A stretch of DNA of 59,246 nucleotides from Acetobacteraceae bacterium (GTDB taxonomy: Bacteria > Pseudomonadota > Alphaproteobacteria > Acetobacterales > Acetobacteraceae). Positions 26,803 through 36,932 of this stretch are shown in pieces. The stretch lies in the NCBI GenBank assembly GCA_947475245.1, contig CANJLW010000026.1:1-59246 (forward strand), in the 5' to 3' direction. Under the pieces are notes generated by a model that ran no database searches, had not been told where the DNA came from, and saw only the letters and a program-made list of their open reading frames with translations. Numbering within the stretch: position 1 is the first letter of the stretch; every line of letters begins with the position of its first letter. The translations under genes were made by a program, and so were the position numbers.

Positions 26803-27009
26803 TTACCAGCGGCGATGCCCGCCATGGTGGTGCCCGCCACGCCAACCGCCACCGATCACGACGGGCGCGGCGATATAGGGGGCGGGGGCGTAGTAGCCGC
26901 CGTCATAGGCGGGATAGGCGACGCAACCCGACAGCAATAACGGCAATGCGACGATGGCTAATGGGATGCTCAAGGGGGCGATCAGGCGGGTCAGGAGCGA
27001 ACGGGTCAT
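26803..27009 (-). CDS. Small lipoprotein with Tyr/Ala and His/Gly-rich tail
   Basis: A 68-residue lipoprotein. The N-terminal hydrophobic segment ends in a lipobox LLSGC with Cys29 as the lipidated residue. The short mature part is rich in Tyr, Ala and Pro and ends in a Gly/His/Arg tail containing HHHGGHRRW, which could bind metal ions. GGAGG lies seven bases before the ATG at 27009, which fixes this start against a longer overlapping frame. It is divergent from the proline-rich exported protein with only 25 bp between the starts, so the two share a promoter region. Function unknown. Confidence 0.75.
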   Translation of the reverse strand: MTRSLLTRLIAPLSIPLAIVALPLLLSGCVAYPAYDGGYYAPAPYIAAPVVIGGGWRGGHHHGGHRRW

Positions 27010-27034
27010 CGAACGGCCTCCGGAAAGGGATTGC

Positions 27035-27388
27035 ATGACCGGAACTGTGAGCGGGCGTCGTGCCGTTTTGGTGGCCCGGGCATGGCGACATCTCGGCGCC
27101 CGAACGGCGGAAATGGGGCGGCGATGCCTTGGTTTGGCCGTTATGGCGTTGGTCGGGCTGTCGCCGGCGGAGTCACGCGCGGAGCCGGATATGTCCGCCG
27201 CACTGCCGACGATCGTGGCGCCACGACGCGTGCCGGACGTCGCGCTGCCCGCGACCCTGCCGCCGATGCAGGGGGAACCACCGAGGATCGTGCGGCCGGA
27301 ACCGGTTCGCCCGTCGGCGAAACCCTGGGGTGCCCCCCAGGATGTTCCTATCGTGACGATGCCCACCCCGCCGAAGGGCGGTCGATAG
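27035..27388 (+). CDS. Exported proline-rich small protein, function unknown
   Basis: A 117-residue protein. After a basic N-terminus of about 28 residues, a hydrophobic segment LGLAVMALVGLSPAE ends at a signal peptidase-like site ESRA. The mature region of about 65 residues is dominated by proline, with phrases such as LPATLPPM, PEPVRPSAKPW and MPTPPKGG, and probably has no compact fold. The start at 27035 has GAAAGGGA upstream. It is divergent from the small lipoprotein. It could act as a periplasmic spacer or envelope-associated peptide. No family is recognised. Confidence 0.55.
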   Translation: MTGTVSGRRAVLVARAWRHLGARTAEMGRRCLGLAVMALVGLSPAESRAEPDMSAALPTIVAPRRVPDVALPATLPPMQGEPPRIVRPEPVRPSAKPWGAPQDVPIVTMPTPPKGGR

Positions 27389-27401
27389 GCAGCGCTCGGC
27401 G

Positions 27402-28568
27402 TCAGTTGATGACGATGCGCGGGCCGCTGCTGCGCGCGATCGTAGCGCCGGTGACCTTGTCCCACACCCGGCGGGCGAGGGCGTCATAGGCACGGGCACC
27501 TTCGCTGTCGGGCGCCGAAGCGGCGATCGGGGTGCCGGCGTCGGCGGCGGTGCGGATATCCAGCAGCAGCGGGATTTCGCCCAGGAACTCCGCGCCGAGA
27601 CGAGCGGCTTCGGTGCGGGCACCGCCGTGGCCAAAGATTTCGCTGCGATGGCCGCAATTCGGGCAGCAGTAGAAGCTCATGTTCTCGACCAGGCCCAGAA
27701 CGGGCACCCGCGTCTTTTCGAACATGCGCACGCCGCGACGGGCATCGATCAGGGCGATGTCCTGGGGCGTGGAAACAATGACGGCGCCGGTCAGCGCGAC
27801 GCGTTGCGCCATCGTCAGTTGGGCGTCGCCGGTGCCGGGGGGCATATCGACGACGAGGATGTCGAGCGCGCCCCACTCGACCTGCCCCATCATTTGTTCG
27901 AGCGCGCCCATCACCATGGGGCCGCGCCAGATCATCGGGGTTTCTTCGTCGACCAGGAAGCCGATGGACATGCAGGACAAGCCCCAGGCCTGAATGGGGA
28001 TCATCTTGTCGCCGCGCACTTCGGGCTTGCGGTTCATGCCGATCATGCGCGGCAGGCTGGGGCCATAGATGTCGGCGTCGAGCAGGCCGACCTTGTGACC
28101 CTGGCGAGCCAGCGATACGGCGAGGTTCACCGCGACGGTCGATTTCCCGACTCCGCCCTTGCCGGAGGCGACGGCGACGATGGCCTTGACCTCGGGCAGG
28201 AGCAGGGGCGCTTTCTGCCCCGGGCCGTTGCCGGCGGGGTTCGCCCCGTGGCTGTGCCCATGGCTGTGGCCTCCCCCGGCGGGCGGGGCGGCGGGGCGTG
28301 TGGGCGCGGCGGTTTTATGCGCGGTCAGAATGGCCGTGGCGTTGGTCACATTGGGCTGACGCGCGAGCAAGGCGGCGGCCTGTTGGCGGATGGGTTCCAT
28401 CGCCTGGGCGTGGGCACGATCGGTCAGCAGGCTGAGTTGGACGAGGCCGCCGCGGATTTCGATCCCCTCGATCAGGCCGGCGGAGACGATATCGCGCCCG
28501 GATGTCGGGTCCTTGATCGCCCGTAGTGCTTCGCGCAACTGGTCCTGGGATGCTTCGGCCATCGTCAT
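27402..28568 (-). CDS. Mrp/NBP35-family P-loop ATPase, iron-sulfur carrier (ApbC-like)
   Basis: A 388-residue protein with an N-terminal MIP18/DUF59 domain (about 10-85), a Pro/Ala-rich linker, and the Mrp ATPase core. The deviant Walker A GKGGVGKS is at 136-143, followed by DADIYGPSLPRM. The metal-cluster motif C-P-N-C is at 302-305 within YCCPNCGH. The family binds and transfers 4Fe-4S clusters to apoproteins. The linker holds an unusual HSHGHSHG stretch at 101-108, a potential metal-binding element. Two in-frame ATGs (28568 and 28562) are possible starts. It is divergent from hflK with a 230-bp gap. Confidence 0.95.
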   Translation of the reverse strand: MTMAEASQDQLREALRAIKDPTSGRDIVSAGLIEGIEIRGGLVQLSLLTDRAHAQAMEPIRQQAAALLARQPNVTNATAILTAHKTAAPTRPAAPPAGGGHSHGHSHGANPAGNGPGQKAPLLLPEVKAIVAVASGKGGVGKSTVAVNLAVSLARQGHKVGLLDADIYGPSLPRMIGMNRKPEVRGDKMIPIQAWGLSCMSIGFLVDEETPMIWRGPMVMGALEQMMGQVEWGALDILVVDMPPGTGDAQLTMAQRVALTGAVIVSTPQDIALIDARRGVRMFEKTRVPVLGLVENMSFYCCPNCGHRSEIFGHGGARTEAARLGAEFLGEIPLLLDIRTAADAGTPIAASAPDSEGARAYDALARRVWDKVTGATIARSSGPRIVIN

Positions 28569-28800
28569 GCAAACCTTTCCGCCCGATCAATCGGCGACCC
28601 AACGCGCCGCCATCCAGGGCATATGGCCCAAGATGGCGGTTCCGCCAACGGGCGGGATGCAAACAAGGACTTATTAGCGGCTGATGGCATTCGTGGTGAA
28701 CCGTGATAAGGGACGTGCCGCATGGGTTACGGTCAATTCAGTTGACTCCGGACCGCCGGACGCGAGAACCATCCGACCCGACAGGAGCAATGACGTACCG

Positions 28801-30171
28801 ATGCCTTGGAACAATGGCGGCTCTAACCCGTGGGGGAATTCCGGCAGCGGTTCTTCCGGCGGGTCCAATCCCGGCCCTCGTCCCACCGGTGGGTCAGGCG
28901 GCAATGGGTCCGATAACGGTTCGGGGCAGGAGTCCTCCGGCGGCGGCGTGCCGCCCGGTGGTCCGCCGCCTGGTGGACCGCCCCCGGGTGGTCCCTGGGG
29001 CCAGGGCCCGTCGGGACGACGTCCGAACAATCCGTTTGGCGGTGGTGGCGGCGGCGGAGGTGGTCCGGGCGGACCGGTCCCCGACCTGGACGCTATGATC
29101 GCGCAGCTTCAGGCGTTCATCCGCGGCTTTCTGCCAACCGGTGGCGGCGGCGGCAACCTCCTGGGCGGGCGCGGCGCGATCGTGGTCATCGTGCTGCTGA
29201 TCGGGGCCTGGATTTCCAGCGGCTTCTATCGCGTGCAGCCCGACGAACAGGGCGTCATTCTGCGCTTCGGCGCTTACACCTATTGGACGCCGCCCGGCCT
29301 GCATTGGCATCTGCCCTGGCCGATCGAAACGGTGGAACGTCCCGCCGTGACCCGCATCAATCGGACCGAAATTGGCTATCGTTCCGGCCCGTCAGGACGG
29401 ATGGAAGCCGGTCGCGACCCCGGCGGGCGCGATGTGCTGGCGGAAAGCCTGATGCTGACGGGCGACGAAAACATCATCGACATCGACGTCGCGGTGTTCT
29501 GGCGCATTTCCAACGCCTCGGCGTTCCTGTTCAACGCGCGCAACCCGGAATTGCTGGTGCGCGGCGTGGCGGAAAGCTCCATGCGCGAAGTGATCGGCCG
29601 CACGCCGATCCAGCCGGCGCTGACCCGCCTGCGCGCGCAGATCGAATCGGACGTGCTGCGTCAGACGCAGAAGATCCTGGACGGCTACAAGGCCGGCGTG
29701 GAAATCACGCAGGTGCAGTTGCAGAAGGTCGATCCGCCCGCCGCGGTAATCGAAAGCTTCCGCGACGTGCAGCGCGCGAATACCGACGCGGAAAGAATGC
29801 GTAACGAGGCCGAGTCCTATCGCAACGACATCGTCCCCCGCGCGCGCGGCGATGCGGCGCGGATCGTGTTCGAAGCCGAAGGCACCAAGAAGTCCTCCAT
29901 TGCCTCCGCCACCGGTCAGACTCAGCGTTTCGACAGCGTGCTCGCGGCCTATGAGACCGCCAAGGACGTGACCCTGCGCCGGATGTATCTGGATACGATG
30001 CAGTCGATCCTGTCGAATTCGCAGACATTGGTGGTCGACGACCGGTTGAAGGGCATCGTGCCGTTCCTGCCGCTGACGCCGCCGACCGCCGCGCCCGCGC
30101 GCGATCACTCCAGGCCACAAGTGCCGCCGCTGCCGGTCGCGCCCGGTCAACCGACGGGAGCCAACCGATGA
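28801..30171 (+). CDS. hflK: FtsH protease modulator HflK
   Basis: A 456-residue SPFH-domain protein anchored in the inner membrane. The start at 28801 (MPWNNGGSNPWG, the usual HflK N-terminus) is preferred to an upstream in-frame ATG at 28684. Residues 1-95 are a cytoplasmic low-complexity segment with repeated P-P-G-G-P units and a run of Gly at 80-88. A membrane helix follows at about 125-143, and a periplasmic SPFH domain starts FYRVQPDEQGVILRFG. The C-terminal coiled-coil region is present. HflK and HflC form a cage around FtsH and tune membrane protein turnover. The stop overlaps the hflC start by four bases. Confidence 0.97.
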   Translation: MPWNNGGSNPWGNSGSGSSGGSNPGPRPTGGSGGNGSDNGSGQESSGGGVPPGGPPPGGPPPGGPWGQGPSGRRPNNPFGGGGGGGGGPGGPVPDLDAMIAQLQAFIRGFLPTGGGGGNLLGGRGAIVVIVLLIGAWISSGFYRVQPDEQGVILRFGAYTYWTPPGLHWHLPWPIETVERPAVTRINRTEIGYRSGPSGRMEAGRDPGGRDVLAESLMLTGDENIIDIDVAVFWRISNASAFLFNARNPELLVRGVAESSMREVIGRTPIQPALTRLRAQIESDVLRQTQKILDGYKAGVEITQVQLQKVDPPAAVIESFRDVQRANTDAERMRNEAESYRNDIVPRARGDAARIVFEAEGTKKSSIASATGQTQRFDSVLAAYETAKDVTLRRMYLDTMQSILSNSQTLVVDDRLKGIVPFLPLTPPTAAPARDHSRPQVPPLPVAPGQPTGANR

Positions 30172-31046
30172 ACCGTCTTCTCATGGCCGGCGTCGCCCTG
30201 GTCGGCGTGCTCGGCGCGCTCGCCAACGGCAGCCTCTTCACCGTCGCGCAAACCGAGCAAGTGCTGGTGGCGCAGTTCGGTGAGGTCGTGCGCCCGATCA
30301 ACACCGCCGGGCTGCATATGAAAGTGCCGCTGATCCAGAACGTGATCAGCTTCGACCGACGCATGCTGAATGTGGAATTGCCGGGCGAGGAAGTCATCCT
30401 GGGCGATCAGCGCCGCCTGATCGTCGACAGCTTCACGGTGTTCCGTATCTCCGACCCGCTGCGCTTCTATCAGGCGATCGGGCCGCAATCGGATGCCATT
30501 CGCGGGCGGTTGAACTCCATCGTCACCGCCAGCCTGCGGCGCGTGCTGGGAAACAACAAGCTGCTGGACGTGCTGTCGGCCGATCGCGAGCGGATCATGG
30601 CGACCATCCGCGATCAGGTGAACACCGAGATGCAGAATTTCGGCATCACGATCGAGGATGTGCGGATCAGGCGCGCCGACCTGCCGGAAGAAAACACGCA
30701 GGCGATTCTGTCGCGCATGCAGTCCGAACGTCAGCGCGTCGCGTCGCAACTGCGCGCCGAAGGCTCGGAAGAATCGCAGCGCATCAAGGCCGACGCGGAA
30801 CGGGAACGCACCATCCTGGTGGCCGAAGCCCGTGCCTCCGCCGATCGGCTGATCGGTGAGGGCGAAGCCGAGGCGACCCGCATCTTCGCGAAATCCTTCG
30901 GTCAGGACCCCGTCTTCTTCAGCGTCTGGCGCACGTTCCAGGGCTATCGAGACGTGTTCGACGCCGGCGGCGCGCGGCTGGTGCTGACACCCGACAACGA
31001 CTATCTGCGTTACCTGCAGGCACCACCGGCCCCGGCGGCCCCTTGA
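30168..31046 (+). CDS. hflC: FtsH protease modulator HflC
   Basis: A 292-residue partner of HflK. The N-terminal membrane anchor (about 4-22) is followed by SPFH domain phrases TEQVLVAQFGEVVRPI and GLHMKVPLIQNV, then the VRIRRADLPEENTQAI helix and a charged coiled coil with RMQSERQRVASQLRAEG. The order and length fit HflC. It is translationally coupled to hflK by ATGA. An 80-bp gap separates it from degP, so the three genes may share a transcript, linking FtsH control with periplasmic proteolysis. Confidence 0.97.
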   Translation: MNRLLMAGVALVGVLGALANGSLFTVAQTEQVLVAQFGEVVRPINTAGLHMKVPLIQNVISFDRRMLNVELPGEEVILGDQRRLIVDSFTVFRISDPLRFYQAIGPQSDAIRGRLNSIVTASLRRVLGNNKLLDVLSADRERIMATIRDQVNTEMQNFGITIEDVRIRRADLPEENTQAILSRMQSERQRVASQLRAEGSEESQRIKADAERERTILVAEARASADRLIGEGEAEATRIFAKSFGQDPVFFSVWRTFQGYRDVFDAGGARLVLTPDNDYLRYLQAPPAPAAP

Positions 31047-31126
31047 TATTAGTCACGCTGAGTCCGAGTGTTGTTTTTGAAGGCCAGCCTGACCATATCC
31101 GGCCAAATCGCCAGAAAGTCCTGATC

Positions 31127-32674
31127 ATGCGTGTGTTCCGTTCAGTTCTCGCTCGCGCCGTTCTGCTGGGTGTCTCCCTGACGCTTGTCGCGCCGATGGG
31201 GTCGAACCTGACCGTTGCGCCCGCCCAGGCGCGCGGGGCACCCGAAAGCTTCGCCGATCTGGCGGCAAAGCTGCTGCCGGCGGTGGTGAACGTATCCACC
31301 AGCCAGACGGTGCAGTCGCGCGGCGGCAGCGGTCAGTCGGGACCGGAAATGCCGCTGTTCCCGCCGGGTTCGCCGTTTGAACAGTTCTTCAAGGACTTCT
31401 TCAACCGCAATCGTCCGCCCGGCGGCGGGCAGGGCAGCGGCCCGCAGCAACCGGAACGCAAGGCCCAAAGCCTTGGGTCGGGTTTCATTATCGATGCCAG
31501 CGGACTGGTGGTCACCAACAACCACGTCATCGACGGCGCCGATCAGATCACCGTGACCTTGCAAGACAAAACCGTGCTGAAGGCCGAACTCGTCGGGCGC
31601 GACGAAAGCGTCGATATCGCGGTGCTGCGGGTCAAGTCGGACAAGCCGCTGCCGACAGTGGAATTCGGTGACTCGTCCAAGGCGCGGGTCGGCGATTGGG
31701 TTCTGGCGATCGGCAACCCCTTCGGCCTGGGCGGCAGCGTGACCGCGGGTATCGTTTCGGCGCGCGGGCGCGACATTCGTTCCGGCCCATACGACGATTT
31801 CATCCAGACCGACGCGGCCATCAACAAGGGCAACTCCGGCGGCCCGCTGTTCGACATGGATGGCGCGGTGATCGGCATCAACACCGCCATTTACTCCCAA
31901 TCCGGCGGGTCGGTCGGCATCGGGTTTTCCATCCCGTCCAACATGGCCAAGCAGATCGTCAGCCAGATCCGCGACTACGGCAAGGCTCGGCGTGGCTGGC
32001 TTGGCGTTAAAATTCAACAGGTTACGCCTGATCTGGCCGATAGCCTGGGGCTGAAGGAAGCATCCGGCGCAATGATCGCCGGCCTCATCGACGGCGGCCC
32101 GGCGGAGAAAGCGAAAATCCGCAGCGGCGACGTCGTGCTGAAGTTCAACGGCCAGGACGTAAAGGAAATGCAGTCCCTGCCGCGCATCGTGGCGGAGACC
32201 GAGGTCGGCAAGCAGGTGCCGGTGGTGATCTGGCGCGACGGCAAGGAGATGACGCTGACCGCGATCGTCGCCGAACGCCCCAGTGAGGCCGCTTTGGCGG
32301 CGGGCGACACGGGCACCGGCGGTACCAAGGGCGCGGATATCGCGAAACCGGTGGAAGTCGCCGGTCTCGGCATTAAAATCGCGCCCATCAGCCAGGACAT
32401 GCGCGACAAGTACAAGCTGTCCGCCGAACAAAAGGGCGTGGTGATCACAGAGGTCGCCGCCGACAGCAACGCTGCGGAACGGAATGTGAAAGCCGGCGAC
32501 GTGATCGTCGAGGTGCAGCAGAACGAGGTTGCCTCCCCGGCCGATGTGCAAAAGCGCGTGGACGCCGCGCGCAAGGCGGATCGGAAGTTCGTGCTGATGC
32601 TGATCCAGCGGAATGACGGGGTGCAATACGTGCCGCTGGCGCTTGCGAAGGATAAGGCCAAGCAGCCCGGCTAA
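31127..32674 (+). CDS. Do-family (DegP/HtrA) periplasmic serine endoprotease
   Basis: A 515-residue exported protease/chaperone. The start MRVFRSVLAR at 31127 begins a signal peptide ending near AQARG. The trypsin-like catalytic triad is His133 (NNHV), Asp163 (VDIA) and Ser237 (GNSGG). Two PDZ domains follow, at about 300-390 and 410-510, the DegP/MucD layout. A Gly/Pro-rich insertion (about 95-110) precedes the protease core, as in many alphaproteobacterial copies. The upstream gap contains TTTTTGAA and CCATAT elements that vaguely resemble a heat-shock promoter, though the spacing of 11 bp is short. It likely degrades misfolded envelope proteins. Confidence 0.96.
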   Translation: MRVFRSVLARAVLLGVSLTLVAPMGSNLTVAPAQARGAPESFADLAAKLLPAVVNVSTSQTVQSRGGSGQSGPEMPLFPPGSPFEQFFKDFFNRNRPPGGGQGSGPQQPERKAQSLGSGFIIDASGLVVTNNHVIDGADQITVTLQDKTVLKAELVGRDESVDIAVLRVKSDKPLPTVEFGDSSKARVGDWVLAIGNPFGLGGSVTAGIVSARGRDIRSGPYDDFIQTDAAINKGNSGGPLFDMDGAVIGINTAIYSQSGGSVGIGFSIPSNMAKQIVSQIRDYGKARRGWLGVKIQQVTPDLADSLGLKEASGAMIAGLIDGGPAEKAKIRSGDVVLKFNGQDVKEMQSLPRIVAETEVGKQVPVVIWRDGKEMTLTAIVAERPSEAALAAGDTGTGGTKGADIAKPVEVAGLGIKIAPISQDMRDKYKLSAEQKGVVITEVAADSNAAERNVKAGDVIVEVQQNEVASPADVQKRVDAARKADRKFVLMLIQRNDGVQYVPLALAKDKAKQPG

Positions 32675-32681
32675 AGTCTGT

Positions 32682-32705
32682 CGCCTCTCCCTTCTGGGAG
32701 AGGCG
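32682..32705. terminator. Perfect hairpin between degP-like gene and convergent SEC-C gene
   Basis: CGCCTCTCCC at 32682-32691 and GGGAGAGGCG at 32696-32705 form a perfect 10-bp stem with a TTCT loop. It occupies the 38-bp space between two convergent stops. No T tract is present, so it resembles a bidirectional 3'-end hairpin. Confidence 0.6.
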
Positions 32706-32712
32706 ATGTCGC

Positions 32713-33602
<890 letters not shown>

Positions 33603-33606
<4 letters not shown>

Positions 33607-34436
33607 GGGCTGGGGTCCTTGATAAGCGGCACGCAGTGCCGTGAGACGAAATCGGCAGCCGCTTCGGTCGCGCCGGCCGGGGCGAGGTCGTTATGCCCGG
33701 CTTGCGGCGCGATCCACAACTCCACCGGCGCGGTCGCGGCTTTCATCAACGCCTTGCCCATCCAGGTCGGCACGACGCGGTCCAGCGCGCCTTGCATGAT
33801 CAGGATCGGCGCGCACAGGCGGGGCATCCGCGCCAGCGAATCGAAGCGATCCCGCACCAGCCAGATCGCCGGCACATAGGGATAATGTGACTGCGCGGTG
33901 CGGGCGATGCTGGTGTAGGGCGATTCGAGCAGCACGGCGGCGACCGTATGCTCCGCCGCCAATCCGATGGCCAATCCGGTGCCAAGGGACTCGCCCCACA
34001 GCAGGATGCGTTCGGCGGGAAAGCCCATGGCGCGGACGGCATCGAGCCCGGCCTGTGCGTCAAGGCGCAGGCCGTGTTCCGTGGGCTGGCCGGGATTGCC
34101 GCCGAAGCCGCGATACTCCAGCAGGAAGACGCCCCAGCCGTGGGCGGCCATGCGCTTCAGACGTTCCGCCCGATAGCCGATATGGCCACCGTTACCGTGG
34201 AGATAGAGCACGACGAAGCCGTCGGGCCGGTTGGGTTTGGCATACCAGGCGAACAGCGGCGCGCCGTCGGCCGCTGTCAGCTTCAGGATCTCGATGCCGT
34301 GCAGCCCGAAATGGGCGGGCGGCGGCAGGTTGGCGTCGGGCCGGTAGAGCAGGCGACGTTGGAACACGGTCAGCGCGATCAGCAGCAGCAGGTATGCGAC
34401 GGCGAGCGCGCCGAGGAGAGTCCATAGCATGGTCAA
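33603..34436 (-). CDS. Alpha/beta hydrolase with N-terminal membrane anchor
   Basis: A 277-residue hydrolase of the ABHD13/Bem46-like type. A membrane helix covers residues 4-24 (LWTLLGALAVAYLLLLIAL), followed by QRRLLYRPDANLP, the typical family lead-in. The oxyanion element HGNGG is at 80-84, the nucleophile elbow GESLG at 148-152 with Ser150, and the later QGALDRVVP and QAGHNDL segments supply Asp and His. All catalytic residues are present. It is coupled to the SEC-C gene. A peptidase or esterase activity at the membrane face is likely but the substrate is unknown. Confidence 0.9.
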
Positions 34437-34448
34437 TGGCGCGCGCCT

Positions 34449-35861
34449 TCAGGGATCGCCGTCATGGTCGTGGCCTCCGCCGCATCGTTGGTAGACCTCG
34501 TAATTGGACCTTTTCGGGACCCGACGCCAGCAGTTGTCCGCCAGGGTTCGGCGGATCGCGGCGACGGATCGGCGGCTGGCATCGTCCTGCTCGATAGGGG
34601 CCAGGATCAGGCGGTCGCTATCGGGCGGGAGGTTGGGACCATCGAACAACAACAGTCGGGTGGTGGCCGGCGCTTCGATGGCGAATGCGCCGACGATGCC
34701 GACCCCGTCATTGCCGCGCGGCACCAATACAAGGCTGTCCGGCGGCAAATCGGCCGCCATAGCGCGGGCGGGCTGCATGGTTTCGGGGCGATGAAGCAGG
34801 CCGATCGTGGCGGCGAGTTGCACCAGCAGGAACAGCGCGGCCAAGGGGCGGGGCAGGGCGGCGGCAAGCAGCAGGGCGAGAAAGGGCAGGCCGAAGCAGA
34901 GATAGCGCAGCTCGATCGGCGTGTTGTTAAAGACAAGACCGAGCAGCAGCAGCCCCGCGGGCGGAGCCAGCGCGGTCAAGGTCGGCAACAGCGGCGGGCG
35001 CATGCGGACAATGCACCCGACACCGATCAGCAGCAGCGCGCCGAGACCCATTATCAGCAGGGAACGGACGGAGCCGTCGAGATAGAGCGGCAGCCCCCCG
35101 AAAAGCGCCCCGCCCTGCGCGCGGGCAAGCCGAACCAGGGCGTCCGCCAGGTCGAAGGGGGGAAACTGGTCCGGACGGCTGCCGCGTTGCGCCAGGAAGA
35201 ACCAAAGCGCCGCGGGCAGACACAGACCCATGCCCAGTGTGGCGGTCACCGCCGCTCGCCAGCCGCGCGCCGCCAGAAGCCAGGCCAGCGCCGCCGCCGC
35301 GACGAAGGCGGCGAGGTAGTTGGTCAGAATGGCGGCACCAAAGGCCAGGCCGGACAGGATGGCGGAGCGTCTGCCCGCCGCCAGTCGCCAGACACCGAAC
35401 AGCAGCAACATTTGCGCCAGGGCGAAGCCTCGCGCGGCGATGCCGGTCGCGACGAAGCCATAAGCCCCCACCGTGAAAGCCATCGCCAGAGCGGGCGCGA
35501 TGGCCAGCCGCCGAGCGATGCCAGCCAACAGCAGCAGCGCGGCGAACGAACACGCGACGGAGAACAGGCGGGCGACGAACAGGCTGTCGCCGAACACGGT
35601 GCGCCACAGCGCGACGGCCCAGAAATACAGCGGTGGATGCACGTCGGTGGCGCGCAGGTCGCGGGCGATGCCGATCGGATCGACCCCTTCCATACGTTGC
35701 GCCGCAAGCACGTCGGTCGCCGGAAACGGCGTATCGGGCCAGGCCGGGCGCGGCGTCCCGGCGGTCAGAAACAACGTGTACTGCTCATCGTATTCCGCCG
35801 AACGCGTCCAGGCGGCGGCGAGCAGAACAATGAGTGCCAGAAGCGCGATCGCTCGGGTCAT
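34449..35861 (-). CDS. Polytopic membrane protein, GT39/ArnT-like glycosyltransferase
   Basis: A 470-residue inner-membrane protein with about ten hydrophobic helices. The first periplasmic loop reads SAEYDEQYTLFL and ATDVHPPLYFW, where the D-E and D-x-H-P-P-L-Y-F elements are the characteristic catalytic and lipid-phosphate-sugar-binding motifs of PMT/ArnT-type GT-C glycosyltransferases. The C-terminus is a soluble domain ending in a CGGGHDHDGD-like His/Asp tail. Such enzymes transfer a sugar from a polyprenyl-phosphate donor in the periplasm. The GT2 gene immediately divergent to it could supply that donor. The acceptor is unknown. Confidence 0.8.
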   Translation of the reverse strand: MTRAIALLALIVLLAAAWTRSAEYDEQYTLFLTAGTPRPAWPDTPFPATDVLAAQRMEGVDPIGIARDLRATDVHPPLYFWAVALWRTVFGDSLFVARLFSVACSFAALLLLAGIARRLAIAPALAMAFTVGAYGFVATGIAARGFALAQMLLLFGVWRLAAGRRSAILSGLAFGAAILTNYLAAFVAAAALAWLLAARGWRAAVTATLGMGLCLPAALWFFLAQRGSRPDQFPPFDLADALVRLARAQGGALFGGLPLYLDGSVRSLLIMGLGALLLIGVGCIVRMRPPLLPTLTALAPPAGLLLLGLVFNNTPIELRYLCFGLPFLALLLAAALPRPLAALFLLVQLAATIGLLHRPETMQPARAMAADLPPDSLVLVPRGNDGVGIVGAFAIEAPATTRLLLFDGPNLPPDSDRLILAPIEQDDASRRSVAAIRRTLADNCWRRVPKRSNYEVYQRCGGGHDHDGDP

Positions 35862-35930
35862 TTTAACGGTTTGTCAGGGATTTGCCGACCATGATCCCAC
35901 CCTGACGGTAAAAGCTTAACGGATTGCCCT

Positions 35931-36932
35931 ATGCTCGACCGCTCTGCTTCGATTTTTCATCATTCCCGCCATCGTGCCCGCCATCCGGAACTGTCGGTCG
36001 TCGCGCCGGCGTTCAACGAGGCGGCGGGCCTTGCGGCGTTCCACCGTCGTCTGGTCGCGGCGATGGAGCCGTTGGGGACGTGGGAAGTGCTGTATGTCGA
36101 CGACGGCAGCAGCGACGATACGCGCGCGGTGCTGAATGGGCTGCGATTGACCGACGCGCGCGTGGCGGTGATCGCGCTGTCGCGCAATTTCGGCAAGGAG
36201 ATCGCGACGACGGCGGGCCTGGACCATGCGTCCGGCGATGCCGTCATCGTGATCGACACCGATTTGCAGGACCCGCCGGAAACCATTCCCGCCCTGGTCG
36301 CCGCCTGGCGCAACGGCTTCGACATGGTGAACGCTCGGCGACGGCGGCGCGACGGGGATGGGTGGGCGAAGCGGACCTCAGCGCAAGCCTTTTACCGGCT
36401 GATGCGCCATGCCGGGCGGGTGAAGCTGCCGTCGGATACCGGCGATTTCCGCCTGATGAGCCGGCGGGTGGTGGATGCGGTGCGTCAGTGCCGCGAGCAG
36501 CACCGCTTCATGAAGGGGCTGTTCGCCTGGGTCGGATTTCCGACGACGACGGTGTTGTACGACCGAGAACCCAGGCATGCCGGCAACGGCAAATGGGGCT
36601 GGTGGTCGTTGTGGAACCTGGCGTTGGAGGGAATTACCGGCTTCACCGTGATGCCGCTGAAGGTCGCGACCTATTTGGGATTGGCGGTGGCCTTGGTCTC
36701 CGTCGTGTTCGGTATTCAGGTGATCGTAAAGACGCTGATCTTCGGCAATCCCGTGGCGGGCTATCCCAGCCTGATGACGGTGATCCTGTTTCTCGGCGGG
36801 GTGCAGCTTGTGACGCTGGGTGTGATCGGCGAGTACCTGGGGCGCGTGTTCAACGAGACCAAGCAGAGGCCGCTGTACCTGGTGGATCGGTATGAGCCGA
36901 GCAGAGAGGGGATTGGGATGATGGGGGAGTGA
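35931..36932 (+). CDS. GT2 family glycosyltransferase, polyprenyl-phosphate sugar synthase type
   Basis: A 333-residue protein of the DPM1/ArnC/GtrB kind. The nucleotide-sugar site VDDGSSDD is at 56-63, the metal-binding D-T-D at 109-111 within VIDTDLQDPPE, and two membrane helices occupy the C-terminal third (around 245-265 and 280-300). It would attach a sugar to undecaprenyl phosphate at the cytoplasmic face for later use by a GT-C enzyme, fitting the divergent neighbour with a 69-bp shared promoter region. Its stop overlaps the start of the GH5 gene by four bases, a tight coupling. Confidence 0.92.
   Translation: MLDRSASIFHHSRHRARHPELSVVAPAFNEAAGLAAFHRRLVAAMEPLGTWEVLYVDDGSSDDTRAVLNGLRLTDARVAVIALSRNFGKEIATTAGLDHASGDAVIVIDTDLQDPPETIPALVAAWRNGFDMVNARRRRRDGDGWAKRTSAQAFYRLMRHAGRVKLPSDTGDFRLMSRRVVDAVRQCREQHRFMKGLFAWVGFPTTTVLYDREPRHAGNGKWGWWSLWNLALEGITGFTVMPLKVATYLGLAVALVSVVFGIQVIVKTLIFGNPVAGYPSLMTVILFLGGVQLVTLGVIGEYLGRVFNETKQRPLYLVDRYEPSREGIGMMGE

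Noticed and set aside
28684-28800. Upstream ATG that would extend HflK by 39 residues
   Set aside because: The family N-terminus MPWNN starts at 28801 and the extension does not look like HflK.
31047-31126. Heat-shock (sigma-32) promoter before the degP-like gene
   Set aside because: The TTTTTGAA and CCATAT pieces are suggestive but the 11-bp spacing is too short and bases deviate from the consensus, so it is not listed as a feature.
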